Part shown: one piece after another, positions 7,797 to 14,165 of the stretch
How the letters are laid out: every line of letters starts with the position of its first letter
How positions within the stretch are numbered: position 1 is the first letter of the stretch
Origin: Spirochaetia bacterium
Lineage (GTDB): Bacteria; Spirochaetota; Spirochaetia; Treponematales; Breznakiellaceae
Length of the DNA stretch: 23,565 nt
Assembly: GCA_025997715.1 (NCBI GenBank)
Contig: BNUY01000030.1
Coordinates: 1 to 23,565, forward strand
Direction of reading: 5' to 3'
Notes under the pieces: generated by a model
What the model saw: the letters and a program-made list of their open reading frames with translations, nothing else
Told to the model about the DNA's origin: nothing
Database searches by the model: none
Program-made: the position numbers and the translations under genes

Positions 7797-7936
7797 CTGA
7801 TACAAACTTTTACTTTACCGGGGACAATGTTACGGTAGCCACTTTGCAAAATGATTTTCTGGTTAATAAGTTGACGCTGGATGAGATGATGGGGAAGTAT
7901 ACTAATGGGAAGCTGAATGCTAGGAATATTGCGTGA
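7797..7936 (+). pseudogene. Orphan ORF tail downstream of the PIN gene
   Basis: An open frame continues past the PIN stop in another frame and ends at TGA 7934-7936. It encodes TDTNFYFTGDNVTVATLQND and then LTLDEMMGKYTNGKLNARNIA. It reads like real protein but has no start codon or ribosome site of its own except internal Met codons near the end. It may be the remnant of a gene disrupted when the PIN module or the AT-rich DUF262 gene arrived. No family is recognised. Confidence 0.25.
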
Positions 7937-7960
7937 GGGAATATAATTACCTGTAGAAAC

Positions 7961-7992
7961 AATTATTTAATTTTTCTCAAAATTAAATAATT
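7961..7992. terminator. Perfect 14-bp AT-only hairpin at the end of the DUF262 gene
   Basis: AATTATTTAATTTT (7961-7974), loop TCTC, then AAAATTAAATAATT (7979-7992) is a perfect inverted repeat. It includes the last codons and stop of the minus-strand DUF262/HNH gene, in the convergent gap facing the plus-strand PIN gene. It could stop transcription from both sides, although no separate long T-run follows on the minus strand. Confidence 0.5.
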
Positions 7993-10054
7993 CTCCAACA
8001 TTTAGTGTACTATACCATTCTTCATAAATATTACACAACCTATGAATAACGGCACTCAAATATTTTTTAGTGTTTTTTATGTCTCCCTCATTAATGTGGC
8101 CAGTAATTTTGTTCCAAAATTCCCAATCATTATCTTTGATAAAACTTTTTTCTTTTACTTCAAACAAGCGTTCTGAAGGTGATTCCCGATTATTTTCACT
8201 TCGATTATCCTCTAATGATATTGCACGCAAATTTCCTATAGTCCAAGTCCAATGCCTGATATTTTCATTTACATGCCATTTTCTATGAACCCAGCTTTTT
8301 GGATAAATGTGATCCAAATCCCATGGCGCATTAGTGTCTTCAAGAGTATCCAATTGATTAAAATCTCCGAATTCTTTATTTATATATTCTCGTTGTGCAA
8401 ATAAGAGTAGAGACTTATTATCAATGAGGCTGTCGATAAAATTACCCCATATACCATTTATTAATTCTTGACTGTCATATTCATCTTCTTTGGTTTCCCT
8501 CAGTATTTTTTTATATTGTTCGTTAATATTATCTCCATCTTTTGTATACAAATTATCCCATACAACTTTTTTTTCAACAACTTGTTCAATTAAAAAACTT
8601 CTTAAAACATGGGGCTGTACAAGTGGATACATTATATAATCATTATTTTTATAATAAGGTTTACTTAATGTTTTTTTATTCCAAAAATTTTCCGTTGTGA
8701 GAGAAGTCCATACCTCGCGGCAATAACGTCCATTATCTCTCCCAAACCAACACAGAGCGGTAAAAAAAGAAAGTATCCTCTTTTTTTCTTTATCAGATAG
8801 ATTCTGTATATTATTAATTTTAAGCCATTGCAGAATCAACAACAATAATTCTGGCGAACTATTCAAAATGTTTTTTACCAAGACCGGGGGTATATTAAGA
8901 TCATTTTTTAACAAGAATAGATCGAGAACCTTTTGAAATAATATTCCAGAAGGACTTATATTTTCATCGCCAATGAGTTTATTCATTTTTTGGACGAATT
9001 TTGCACTTTTTATGCGTTTCCTAAAATCATTGACATTTATCGGATATGGATAATCATTATTATTTAATTCCGACCATGCTAATCGAGAGACTAAAGTAAT
9101 AACAAGAGAAGGGGCTATAAAACCCAATCCGACATTTTCAACCAGCTTTTTTGAATTAGGGAAGGTTGCTTTATAAATAGAGTAAATTAGTTCTTCACCG
9201 GCTATTCTAGTGCCAGATGAATTTAGTCTGACAAATAAAGTTGGGTCTTCACCTGTTTGCTCATCTTCTGATTCTAATATTTCTTTATTTGCAACTATAC
9301 AAGGTATTTCTATATCATTTAAGTTTTTGATAGCTTGAATGATATTTTTATCGAACTTATCACTTGTGATAAATGATGCCAATTTGTCTATATAATTACT
9401 CTTTAAGTATTTTGTTTGAATATGCTTATGTGGTAAATTTGCGTTGCATAACTCGATTAATTTTTCTTGCCAATTTGACGATTTTACAGACATTATTACA
9501 AAGGATAAGGGAACTGGTAATGATGAATCAAATGGAAAAACATTTTTAAGAGAAAACTGTGTATAGCCCTGCATCTTGTTTTCTGGATTTTTGCGTAATT
9601 GTAAAAGAGCATTTCTTCTATCAGAAACGCTTAGTGTTGTGGCGTTATTAATGTTTTGATAACCCCAGGGATGTGACTGTGTGACCATGCGCAAAACATA
9701 TTTTTGTGTCATAGTTTTTTCTTTTGGTGCTAAATCAATCCAAATTATGGGTACTTTTTTTAACGACCAAAATATTTGATTGCTATTCTCGTTTACCCAT
9801 GGATTATAATAACCAAGTGCTATTGATGTAGCTCGTTGTTGACCATCCATAATAAACAGCTTTTCATCACCATTTTTTGATAATAAAAATGAACCTATCG
9901 GGAATCCACGTAACAACGAATCCCATAAACCTTCAATTTGACTATTTTTCCAAACAAATCCTCTTTGTAATTCAGGCAGTTCGACACTTGTTTCATTTGG
10001 CGCTAATTGCCAATTTGCGATGTCAAGCAAGCTAAAAAATCTAACATTTTTCAT
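7967..10054 (-). CDS. DUF262/HNH-nuclease protein of the GmrSD type
   Basis: This 695-residue protein has an N-terminal DUF262 (ParB-like NTPase) domain shown by LPELQRGFVWK (about residues 26-36), GFPIGSFLL and the diagnostic DGQQR at 70-74. A C-terminal HNH-type (DUF1524-like) nuclease is shown by WDLDHIYPKSW (about 578-588), IGNLRAISLEDNRSENN and the helix after it. GmrSD-family enzymes restrict foreign, often glucosylated, DNA; others in the family are phage-defence nucleases. The single chain carries both halves, as in fused GmrSD proteins. ATG at 10054 follows AAAAGG. The gene is clearly more AT-rich than its neighbours, has its own strong promoter and lies alone, which suggests horizontal acquisition. 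Modified-DNA specificity is not visible from sequence. Confidence 0.88.
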   Translation of the reverse strand: MKNVRFFSLLDIANWQLAPNETSVELPELQRGFVWKNSQIEGLWDSLLRGFPIGSFLLSKNGDEKLFIMDGQQRATSIALGYYNPWVNENSNQIFWSLKKVPIIWIDLAPKEKTMTQKYVLRMVTQSHPWGYQNINNATTLSVSDRRNALLQLRKNPENKMQGYTQFSLKNVFPFDSSLPVPLSFVIMSVKSSNWQEKLIELCNANLPHKHIQTKYLKSNYIDKLASFITSDKFDKNIIQAIKNLNDIEIPCIVANKEILESEDEQTGEDPTLFVRLNSSGTRIAGEELIYSIYKATFPNSKKLVENVGLGFIAPSLVITLVSRLAWSELNNNDYPYPINVNDFRKRIKSAKFVQKMNKLIGDENISPSGILFQKVLDLFLLKNDLNIPPVLVKNILNSSPELLLLILQWLKINNIQNLSDKEKKRILSFFTALCWFGRDNGRYCREVWTSLTTENFWNKKTLSKPYYKNNDYIMYPLVQPHVLRSFLIEQVVEKKVVWDNLYTKDGDNINEQYKKILRETKEDEYDSQELINGIWGNFIDSLIDNKSLLLFAQREYINKEFGDFNQLDTLEDTNAPWDLDHIYPKSWVHRKWHVNENIRHWTWTIGNLRAISLEDNRSENNRESPSERLFEVKEKSFIKDNDWEFWNKITGHINEGDIKNTKKYLSAVIHRLCNIYEEWYSTLNVGELFNFEKN

Positions 10055-10072
10055 TGTTATACCTTTTCTGAT

Positions 10073-10100
10073 ATTATCTCACCTTCCGATAAAATGTCAA
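10073..10100 (-). promoter_or_regulatory. Strong sigma-70 promoter of the DUF262/HNH gene
   Basis: On the minus strand TTGACA (plus 10095-10100, full consensus) is 16 bp from GATAAT (plus 10073-10078, five of six). Transcription would start about ten bases before the Shine-Dalgarno and ATG at 10054. This indicates constitutive expression unless a repressor acts. Confidence 0.7.
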
Positions 10101-10169
10101 GCAATATTTGTGACCCAGTAAGGGTATGCCTCAATATCCTCATAATCATTACAAAATTAGTCAGCAACC

Positions 10170-10409
10170 TTAAAACGCCGGTTCATGCTTCCCCTTATTG
10201 GGATGCCTACTACAAGTAGCCCCGGTCAAACTTGAAAGGGACGGATATTTCATCCCGCAATATTTGCAGACATAGGACGATTTTTCGGCCCCCTCATAAA
10301 GTACGTGATTCCCATTCCTTACCGGACTTCGGCTGCACGTAGCTGCGGTTAAACTCGAAATACTGGGGTACTTCATTCCACACAATTTACAATAATAATT
10401 CTGCGCCAT
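10170..10409 (-). CDS. Small two-finger zinc-binding protein
   Basis: This 79-residue protein is built from two near-identical copies of one motif. Copy 1 has CKLCGMKYPSISSLTAATC (Cys7, Cys10, Cys25) with His35; copy 2 has CKYCGMKYPSLSSLTGATC (Cys48, Cys51, Cys66) with His69 or His75. The CxxC-x14-C-x9-H spacing predicts one zinc per copy. The linker between copies, NHVLYEGAEKSS, mirrors the C-terminal KHEPAF. I recall similar tandem small proteins in other host-associated bacteria, always uncharacterised. Start at 10409 has AAGGAGG six bases upstream. It is a stand-alone gene between the DUF262 gene and the TPR operon. Binding to nucleic acid or protein is possible; function is unknown. Confidence 0.85.
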   Translation of the reverse strand: MAQNYYCKLCGMKYPSISSLTAATCSRSPVRNGNHVLYEGAEKSSYVCKYCGMKYPSLSSLTGATCSRHPNKGKHEPAF

Positions 10410-10434
10410 CTTTGGCCTCCTTAATTTCAGTTCC

Positions 10435-10449
10435 GGTTAGATTCTAACC
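10435..10449. promoter_or_regulatory. Palindrome overlapping a possible -10 of the two-finger gene
   Basis: GGTTAG-ATT-CTAACC is a perfect 6-bp inverted repeat 26 bp upstream of the two-finger protein start. On the minus strand its centre contains TAGAAT, a possible -10 box. No good -35 was found. It is an operator candidate. Confidence 0.35.
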
Positions 10450-10510
10450 CATCTGATCTGTCATATAGTGCCATACCCAACAATTTTATCAAAAATTCCG
10501 CGTATCTTAA

Positions 10511-11635
10511 TCAATAAAATATCATTGGAACTAATCCATGATATTTGAAAGGCCTTGCTAACCATTTCCATATTTTCCTGCGCCGCATCTTCCTTGCTAT
10601 TTTAATACCCTCCCTTGCTTCATCACAACCGCAATAAAGTCTGATTGCCTGAGTATAGTCGGCTATCGCCGAATCATAATCACCCTTATTGCAAAACGCC
10701 ATACCACGGTCGTAATAGGGCAAGTAATAATGAGGGTCAATGCTGATGGCTTGAGTGAAATCCGCTATCGCCGAATCATAGTCGCCCTTACTATAAAACG
10801 CCTCCCCACGATTCCAATAGGCCAATTCTTCATTAGGATATATATTGATTGCATGGGTAAAATCCCTTATTGCTGAATCAAAATCGTTCTTTTTAAGAAA
10901 CGCCTTACCACGTTGGTAATAATTAGTGTACTGATCGGGATCAAGCCTGATTACATGAGTGTAGTCATCAATGGCTGAATCATAATCACCCTTTTCTTCA
11001 TTCGCCTGACCACGGTGATAATAAGTGGCGGTAAAATAGGGATCAATGCTGATTGCTTGTGTCAAGTCCTCAATGGCCCGATCATATTCCTCATTGAGAA
11101 TATACAAAGACCCCCGATAGTTATAAGCGCCGGCGAGTTTAGGATTAATGTTGATTGCTTGTGTAATATCCGCCATTGCCGATGCATAATCTTTTTTATT
11201 CTCCCAATACGCATCACCACGATCATAATAGGCGCCAGCATAAGCAGGATCAATACTGACAGCCTGCGTATAGTCCGCAATGGCTTGTTTATAATCGTCT
11301 TTGATACAATACACAATACCACGATAGTGATAGGCAACAGCATAATTGGGATCAATATTGATTGCCTGGGTAAAATCCTCAATGGCCTGGTCATAATCAC
11401 CCTTTAAGCCATACGCAAAACCACGTTGCTTAAAGGCAACTGCATATCTACGCCATTTATCCACAAGGCAAGCAGGAACCGGTGTATCACGGCTCAAATA
11501 ATTTTTGATACATGGACTAAGTCTAATTGCCTTTGTATAGTCCACTATGGCTGAATCATAATCGCCTGCATCGGCAAAGGAATCGCCCCGGGATACAAAT
11601 TCCCCGGCAGAAACCGGCTGCCCTTGATTATTCAT
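10511..11635 (-). CDS. TPR-repeat protein with nine repeats
   Basis: This 374-residue protein is built almost entirely of tetratricopeptide repeats. Nine copies of the helix-B pattern are seen, such as GDYDSAIVDYTKAIRLSP, GDYDQAIEDFTQAINIDP and GDYDSAIADFTQAISIDP. Between the first and second repeats there is an insert of about 20 residues (LSRDTPVPACLVDKWRRY). The last repeat ends in a basic tail, ARKMRRRKIWKWLARPFKYH. TPR arrays are protein-protein scaffolds. No signal peptide is visible, so it is probably cytoplasmic. The ATG overlaps the stop of the upstream TPR gene by 8 bp, implying translational coupling. The repeats of both genes are very alike, pointing to duplication. Partner proteins are unknown. 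Confidence 0.88.
   Translation of the reverse strand: MNNQGQPVSAGEFVSRGDSFADAGDYDSAIVDYTKAIRLSPCIKNYLSRDTPVPACLVDKWRRYAVAFKQRGFAYGLKGDYDQAIEDFTQAINIDPNYAVAYHYRGIVYCIKDDYKQAIADYTQAVSIDPAYAGAYYDRGDAYWENKKDYASAMADITQAININPKLAGAYNYRGSLYILNEEYDRAIEDLTQAISIDPYFTATYYHRGQANEEKGDYDSAIDDYTHVIRLDPDQYTNYYQRGKAFLKKNDFDSAIRDFTHAINIYPNEELAYWNRGEAFYSKGDYDSAIADFTQAISIDPHYYLPYYDRGMAFCNKGDYDSAIADYTQAIRLYCGCDEAREGIKIARKMRRRKIWKWLARPFKYHGLVPMIFY
10517..10546 (-). terminator. Hairpin at the 3' end of the WYL-TPR operon
   Basis: AAATATCAT (10517-10525) and ATGATATTT (10538-10546) form a 9-bp perfect stem, extendable by two G-C pairs across a one-base bulge. It overlaps the last codons of the nine-repeat TPR gene. 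The following T-run on the minus strand is broken (TATTGATT), so terminator activity is uncertain. Confidence 0.3.
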
Positions 11636-12235
11636 TTTCTTTATTCTCCAAACTCATTGCTATAGCTGTAAGCCGTTTCTTCTGTGCCGTTTCAAGGTTC
11701 TCTTTTGCTTCATCACATTCGGGATCAATGCCGACTGCTTTGGTAAAGTCTGTTATAGCCGAATCATAATCGCCCATTTTTTCATACGCACGGCCACGAA
11801 ATAAATAGGCATTGGTAAGATTGGGATCAAGCCTGATTGCTTGTGTATAGTCTGCAATCGCCAAACTATGTTCGCCTTTTTCGTTATGCGCAAATCCGCG
11901 GTTATTATAGGCTTTGGCATATTCAGGATCAATGTTGATTGCCTTGGTAAAGTCCGCTATAGCGGAATCATAATCACCTTTTATGCCATACGCAAGCCCG
12001 CGACTGTTATAAGCTTTGGCATACTTGGGATCAATGTTGATTGCCTTGGTATAGTCCGCTATCGCCGAATCATAGTCATCTTTGTTGAAATACGCATGAC
12101 CACGATGTCTATAGACAATAGCATCACCAGGATTAATACTGATTGCTCTGGTAAGGTCCGCTATGGCTGAATCATAATCGCCCTTATCAGCAAAGAAATC
12201 GCCCTGCTCAACAAATGTCTCAGCTGTTTCCGGTA
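10620..12235. repeat. Tandem repeats of about 102 bp encoding TPR units, in two genes
   Basis: Fourteen coding units of 34 codons run through the two TPR genes. They share recurring nucleotide blocks such as GCTATCGCCGAATCATAATC and GATTGCTTG/ATTGCCTGGGTAAA, so similarity is visible at DNA as well as protein level. Such direct repeats favour slippage or recombination that changes repeat number. Confidence 0.75.
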
Positions 12236-12266
12236 GTTCCTGATTTTCCATCATATTATTATCCAT
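11628..12266 (-). CDS. TPR-repeat protein with five repeats
   Basis: This 212-residue protein contains five tetratricopeptide repeats with a regular 34-residue period from about residue 16 to 185 (GDYDSAIADLTRAISINP, DDYDSAIADYTKAINIDP, GDYDSAIADFTKAINIDP, GEHSLAIADYTQAIRLDP, GDYDSAITDFTKAVGIDP). A short charged tail follows. Its leader (NQELPETAETFVEQGDFFAD) parallels that of the downstream nine-repeat protein (NQGQPVSAGEFVSRGDSFAD), so the two are paralogues. ATG at 12266 lies inside the end of the WYL gene (8-bp overlap) with AGGAAG upstream; Met5 and Met6 are other possible starts. It is probably a cytoplasmic scaffold co-produced with the WYL regulator. The function is unknown. Confidence 0.87.
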   Translation of the reverse strand: MDNNMMENQELPETAETFVEQGDFFADKGDYDSAIADLTRAISINPGDAIVYRHRGHAYFNKDDYDSAIADYTKAINIDPKYAKAYNSRGLAYGIKGDYDSAIADFTKAINIDPEYAKAYNNRGFAHNEKGEHSLAIADYTQAIRLDPNLTNAYLFRGRAYEKMGDYDSAITDFTKAVGIDPECDEAKENLETAQKKRLTAIAMSLENKENE

Positions 12267-13239
12267 TTCTTGCCAACTTCCTCATTTCGTTAATATGCCA
12301 TTTCCAGTCCTCCACCAATTTTTGCGGCTCCATAGGCTGAGCGGTACAACCACGGGACAAGACCCATTCAAGGACTTTATCGTATTGGGTACTGGTAAAA
12401 GTGATAACCGTTCCATCTTCGGTTTCTTCAATAACCTGATCCCCAGCCCAACGCCGTTCACGCACCCAAGGTGCTGACGCTTCATAAAAAGCAACGGAAA
12501 ACCGGTACTTTTTCTCCCCCGCAAAAATCCCAAAGTTGCTGCCATCGGCTCGGGAACAGTAATCATAATCAGGCGGCAGGGTAAAGGTGTTTGCCGTGAG
12601 GGCGGCGTTTTGTATCCGGGTAAGAGCAAAAACACGGATTGCTTTACGTTCTTCCGCATAGCCGTAGAGATACCACACCCCGGTATCAAAAAGGAGTTGG
12701 TAGGGCCGTACCCGGCGGGGTTTGAAATCATCATCCCAGGTTCCCTGATAGTCAAAGGCGATAACCTTGTTTTCCTTAAGCCCCAGCGTGATGGTGTTCC
12801 AGGTATCAGGGTTTACGTTGGAGGAGGCTACCGGAGGTACGACAATCCGGTTTTCATACAAGCCGGGATTGTTCCGGTCAACCAGGGGGGCGGTAATGCT
12901 CTCCAAAAGATTTCGGGCGGCTTCGTAGAGGGGCGTATCCTGGTACAGGGAAAGCAGGGTCTTTGCCATACCCAGGGCTTGTATGTTTTCCGTGGTGGTA
13001 AAACTTCCCGGTAGGCGAAAAGTCTTTTTTGAGTAGTAATAGCCCCGGCGCTGGGTATCGTATTCTATGGGCGCTCCCAGGTCCTTCAAATAATCAATGT
13101 CCCGGCTTATGCTGGACATACTGGTATCGTATTCCTTCGCCAACTTTTTAGTGCTGGGGTATGTGCCCGAGGCGATCTGCTCATCAATATAGTAAATCCG
13201 GGGCAGGGCGGTTTTTGGCAGTCTTTTTCTGGTTTCCAT
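12259..13239 (-). CDS. WYL-domain transcriptional regulator
   Basis: This 326-residue regulator has an N-terminal winged HTH (IYYIDEQIASGTYPSTKKLAKEYDTSMSSISRDIDYLK, residues about 15-55, with the wing GAPIEYDTQRRGYYY). A WYL domain follows at about 150-215, shown by VRPYQLLFDTGVWYLYGYAE and RVFALTRI, and a C-terminal WCX domain. WYL proteins sense nucleic-acid or nucleotide ligands and often repress defence or DNA-damage loci. The gene heads an operon with the two TPR genes through 8-bp overlaps. No Shine-Dalgarno precedes the ATG at 13239, and an extended -10 box lies exactly six bases before it, so the mRNA may be leaderless. The palindrome over that -10 suggests autoregulation. Confidence 0.9.
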   Translation of the reverse strand: METRKRLPKTALPRIYYIDEQIASGTYPSTKKLAKEYDTSMSSISRDIDYLKDLGAPIEYDTQRRGYYYSKKTFRLPGSFTTTENIQALGMAKTLLSLYQDTPLYEAARNLLESITAPLVDRNNPGLYENRIVVPPVASSNVNPDTWNTITLGLKENKVIAFDYQGTWDDDFKPRRVRPYQLLFDTGVWYLYGYAEERKAIRVFALTRIQNAALTANTFTLPPDYDYCSRADGSNFGIFAGEKKYRFSVAFYEASAPWVRERRWAGDQVIEETEDGTVITFTSTQYDKVLEWVLSRGCTAQPMEPQKLVEDWKWHINEMRKLARNG

Positions 13240-13245
13240 GCAATG

Positions 13246-13277
13246 AGTATATCACCTATGTCTGTCATAGAGTGATA
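13246..13277 (-). promoter_or_regulatory. Extended -10 promoter and overlapping operator of the WYL operon
   Basis: On the minus strand TGATATACT gives an extended -10 (TATACT at plus 13246-13251), six bases before the ATG. Over it lies an inverted repeat, TATCACCTATG (13250-13260), spacer TCTGT, CATAGAGTGATA (13266-13277). The arms are complementary except for one bulged base. No -35 match is present, as allowed for an extended -10. The layout predicts steric repression by a dimer, most simply the WYL protein itself. Confidence 0.6.
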
Positions 13278-13329
13278 GACTCGTAAAAAAGTGATTATTT
13301 CGAGGATGGTATCATATTTGACAAAGTTT

Positions 13330-13887
13330 TTAGCTGGTTATAGCCAGAGCCTTCTTCTGTTTCTCCAAATAGCAACCCACAGCGGTTTTCATGTTTGCCA
13401 TGCGCTGCTGTATGACGGCCTTTTCAATCATGTTGATCCCAGGAGTACGGAGGGAGTTACTAAGCCGGGTCCGGTGGCCGGCACAAGCCTGATGAAAAAT
13501 ATCCCTGGGGCAACCCTGGATACGGTTTTTTGTCGTGGCATAGGTAGCTTCGGCGGCCTGATAGAAGGTTTTCACCTCTACGATTTTGAGGGAGCGCTGG
13601 GCATCTCCGAAGCTCCGGATGGCTTGGGTAAGGCTGTTTCGGGTAATAGTATCATCGGCATGGCAAAAGTGAAGTTCTTGCCGTAAAAAAGTCTCTTCGG
13701 AAAGTATTAAAATCCCGCAGTCCGCTGATGTTTGGGCTTCCTGAAAACTCGTCAGGGCTATGGATATGCCAACTTCATAGGATATCCTTCCTTCATGTTC
13801 ATTTCCATCAGTAGCAAATCCTTTACGGCCTAGATCAATGGAATTGACGCTAGAAAAAATTTTATTTACGTAGCCAATCTTTTCCAA
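13330..13887 (-). CDS. Conserved hypothetical protein, HEPN-like helical appearance uncertain
   Basis: This 185-residue protein is of unknown function. I start it at TTG 13887 because GGAGG lies six bases upstream, giving MEKIGYVNKIFSSVNSIDLG. This overlaps the end of the upstream 79-aa gene by 26 bp. Conspicuous segments are SYEVGISIALTSFQEAQTSADCG, FLRQELHFCHADDTITRNSL and FHQACAGHRTRLSNSLRTPGIN. It is largely helical with many Gln, Ser and Cys/His residues, but I see no clear catalytic motif and no membrane segment. I recall similar proteins in other spirochaetes without a known role. The overlap means it is produced together with the small protein, possibly as a complex. Confidence 0.65.
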   Translation of the reverse strand: MEKIGYVNKIFSSVNSIDLGRKGFATDGNEHEGRISYEVGISIALTSFQEAQTSADCGILILSEETFLRQELHFCHADDTITRNSLTQAIRSFGDAQRSLKIVEVKTFYQAAEATYATTKNRIQGCPRDIFHQACAGHRTRLSNSLRTPGINMIEKAVIQQRMANMKTAVGCYLEKQKKALAITS

Positions 13888-14101
13888 ATTCCGCCTCCGC
13901 TTCCGACAGGTTAAAACCACCATTGATAAGGAAGTCCGGGCCGAGACGATTTTTGGCGAATTCCGCCAGATAGGGCGCTAAGGGTATCTCCTCCCTCATT
14001 ATCCGCTCACATTCCTCCATATTACCGGCAATTTTATAATTATGGGCTTTTACCCCTAAGGCTAACTTCTCATCTAAGGTCATGGTTTGGGCTTGTGGCA
14101 T
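13862..14101 (-). CDS. Small hypothetical protein, 79 aa
   Basis: This small acidic, helical protein starts MPQAQTMTLDEKLALGVKAH. A middle segment AGNMEECERIMREEIPLAP is followed by NRLGPDFLINGGFNLSEAEAEFGKDWL. The ATG at 14101 is well defined: AAGGAG lies six bases upstream, and a TTGATG/TATACT promoter lies just before that. The longer open frame reaching 14266 is antisense-free but starts inside the response-regulator gene and is rejected. The protein overlaps the following 185-aa gene. The pairing of a small acidic protein with a larger overlapping partner resembles toxin-antitoxin organisation, but no toxin family is recognised. Confidence 0.65.
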   Translation of the reverse strand: MPQAQTMTLDEKLALGVKAHNYKIAGNMEECERIMREEIPLAPYLAEFAKNRLGPDFLINGGFNLSEAEAEFGKDWLRK

Positions 14102-14119
14102 GAAATTCTCCTTATGTTG

Positions 14120-14148
14120 AGTATACCCCCATCGAATAAAATCATCAA
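14120..14148 (-). promoter_or_regulatory. Promoter of the 79-aa/185-aa gene pair
   Basis: On the minus strand TTGATG (plus 14143-14148) and TATACT (plus 14120-14125) are separated by exactly 17 bp. The start codon at 14101 follows at normal distance with a strong ribosome site. This separates the pair from the response-regulator gene upstream. Confidence 0.6.
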
Positions 14149-14165
14149 GAAGCCCGCAACGCTCC

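Noticed and set aside
6873..7805. 310-codon open frame on the minus strand opposite the antitoxin and PIN genes
   Set aside because: It covers both well-supported plus-strand genes, has no ribosome site, and its product lacks recognisable domains. It is an antisense shadow.
10620..12235. Regular repeats considered as a CRISPR array
   Set aside because: The period is 102 bp in phase with TPR codons and there are no unique spacers or cas genes.
13291..13686. 131-codon plus-strand frame opposite the 185-aa gene
   Set aside because: No ribosome site; the minus-strand gene has one and follows a good promoter.
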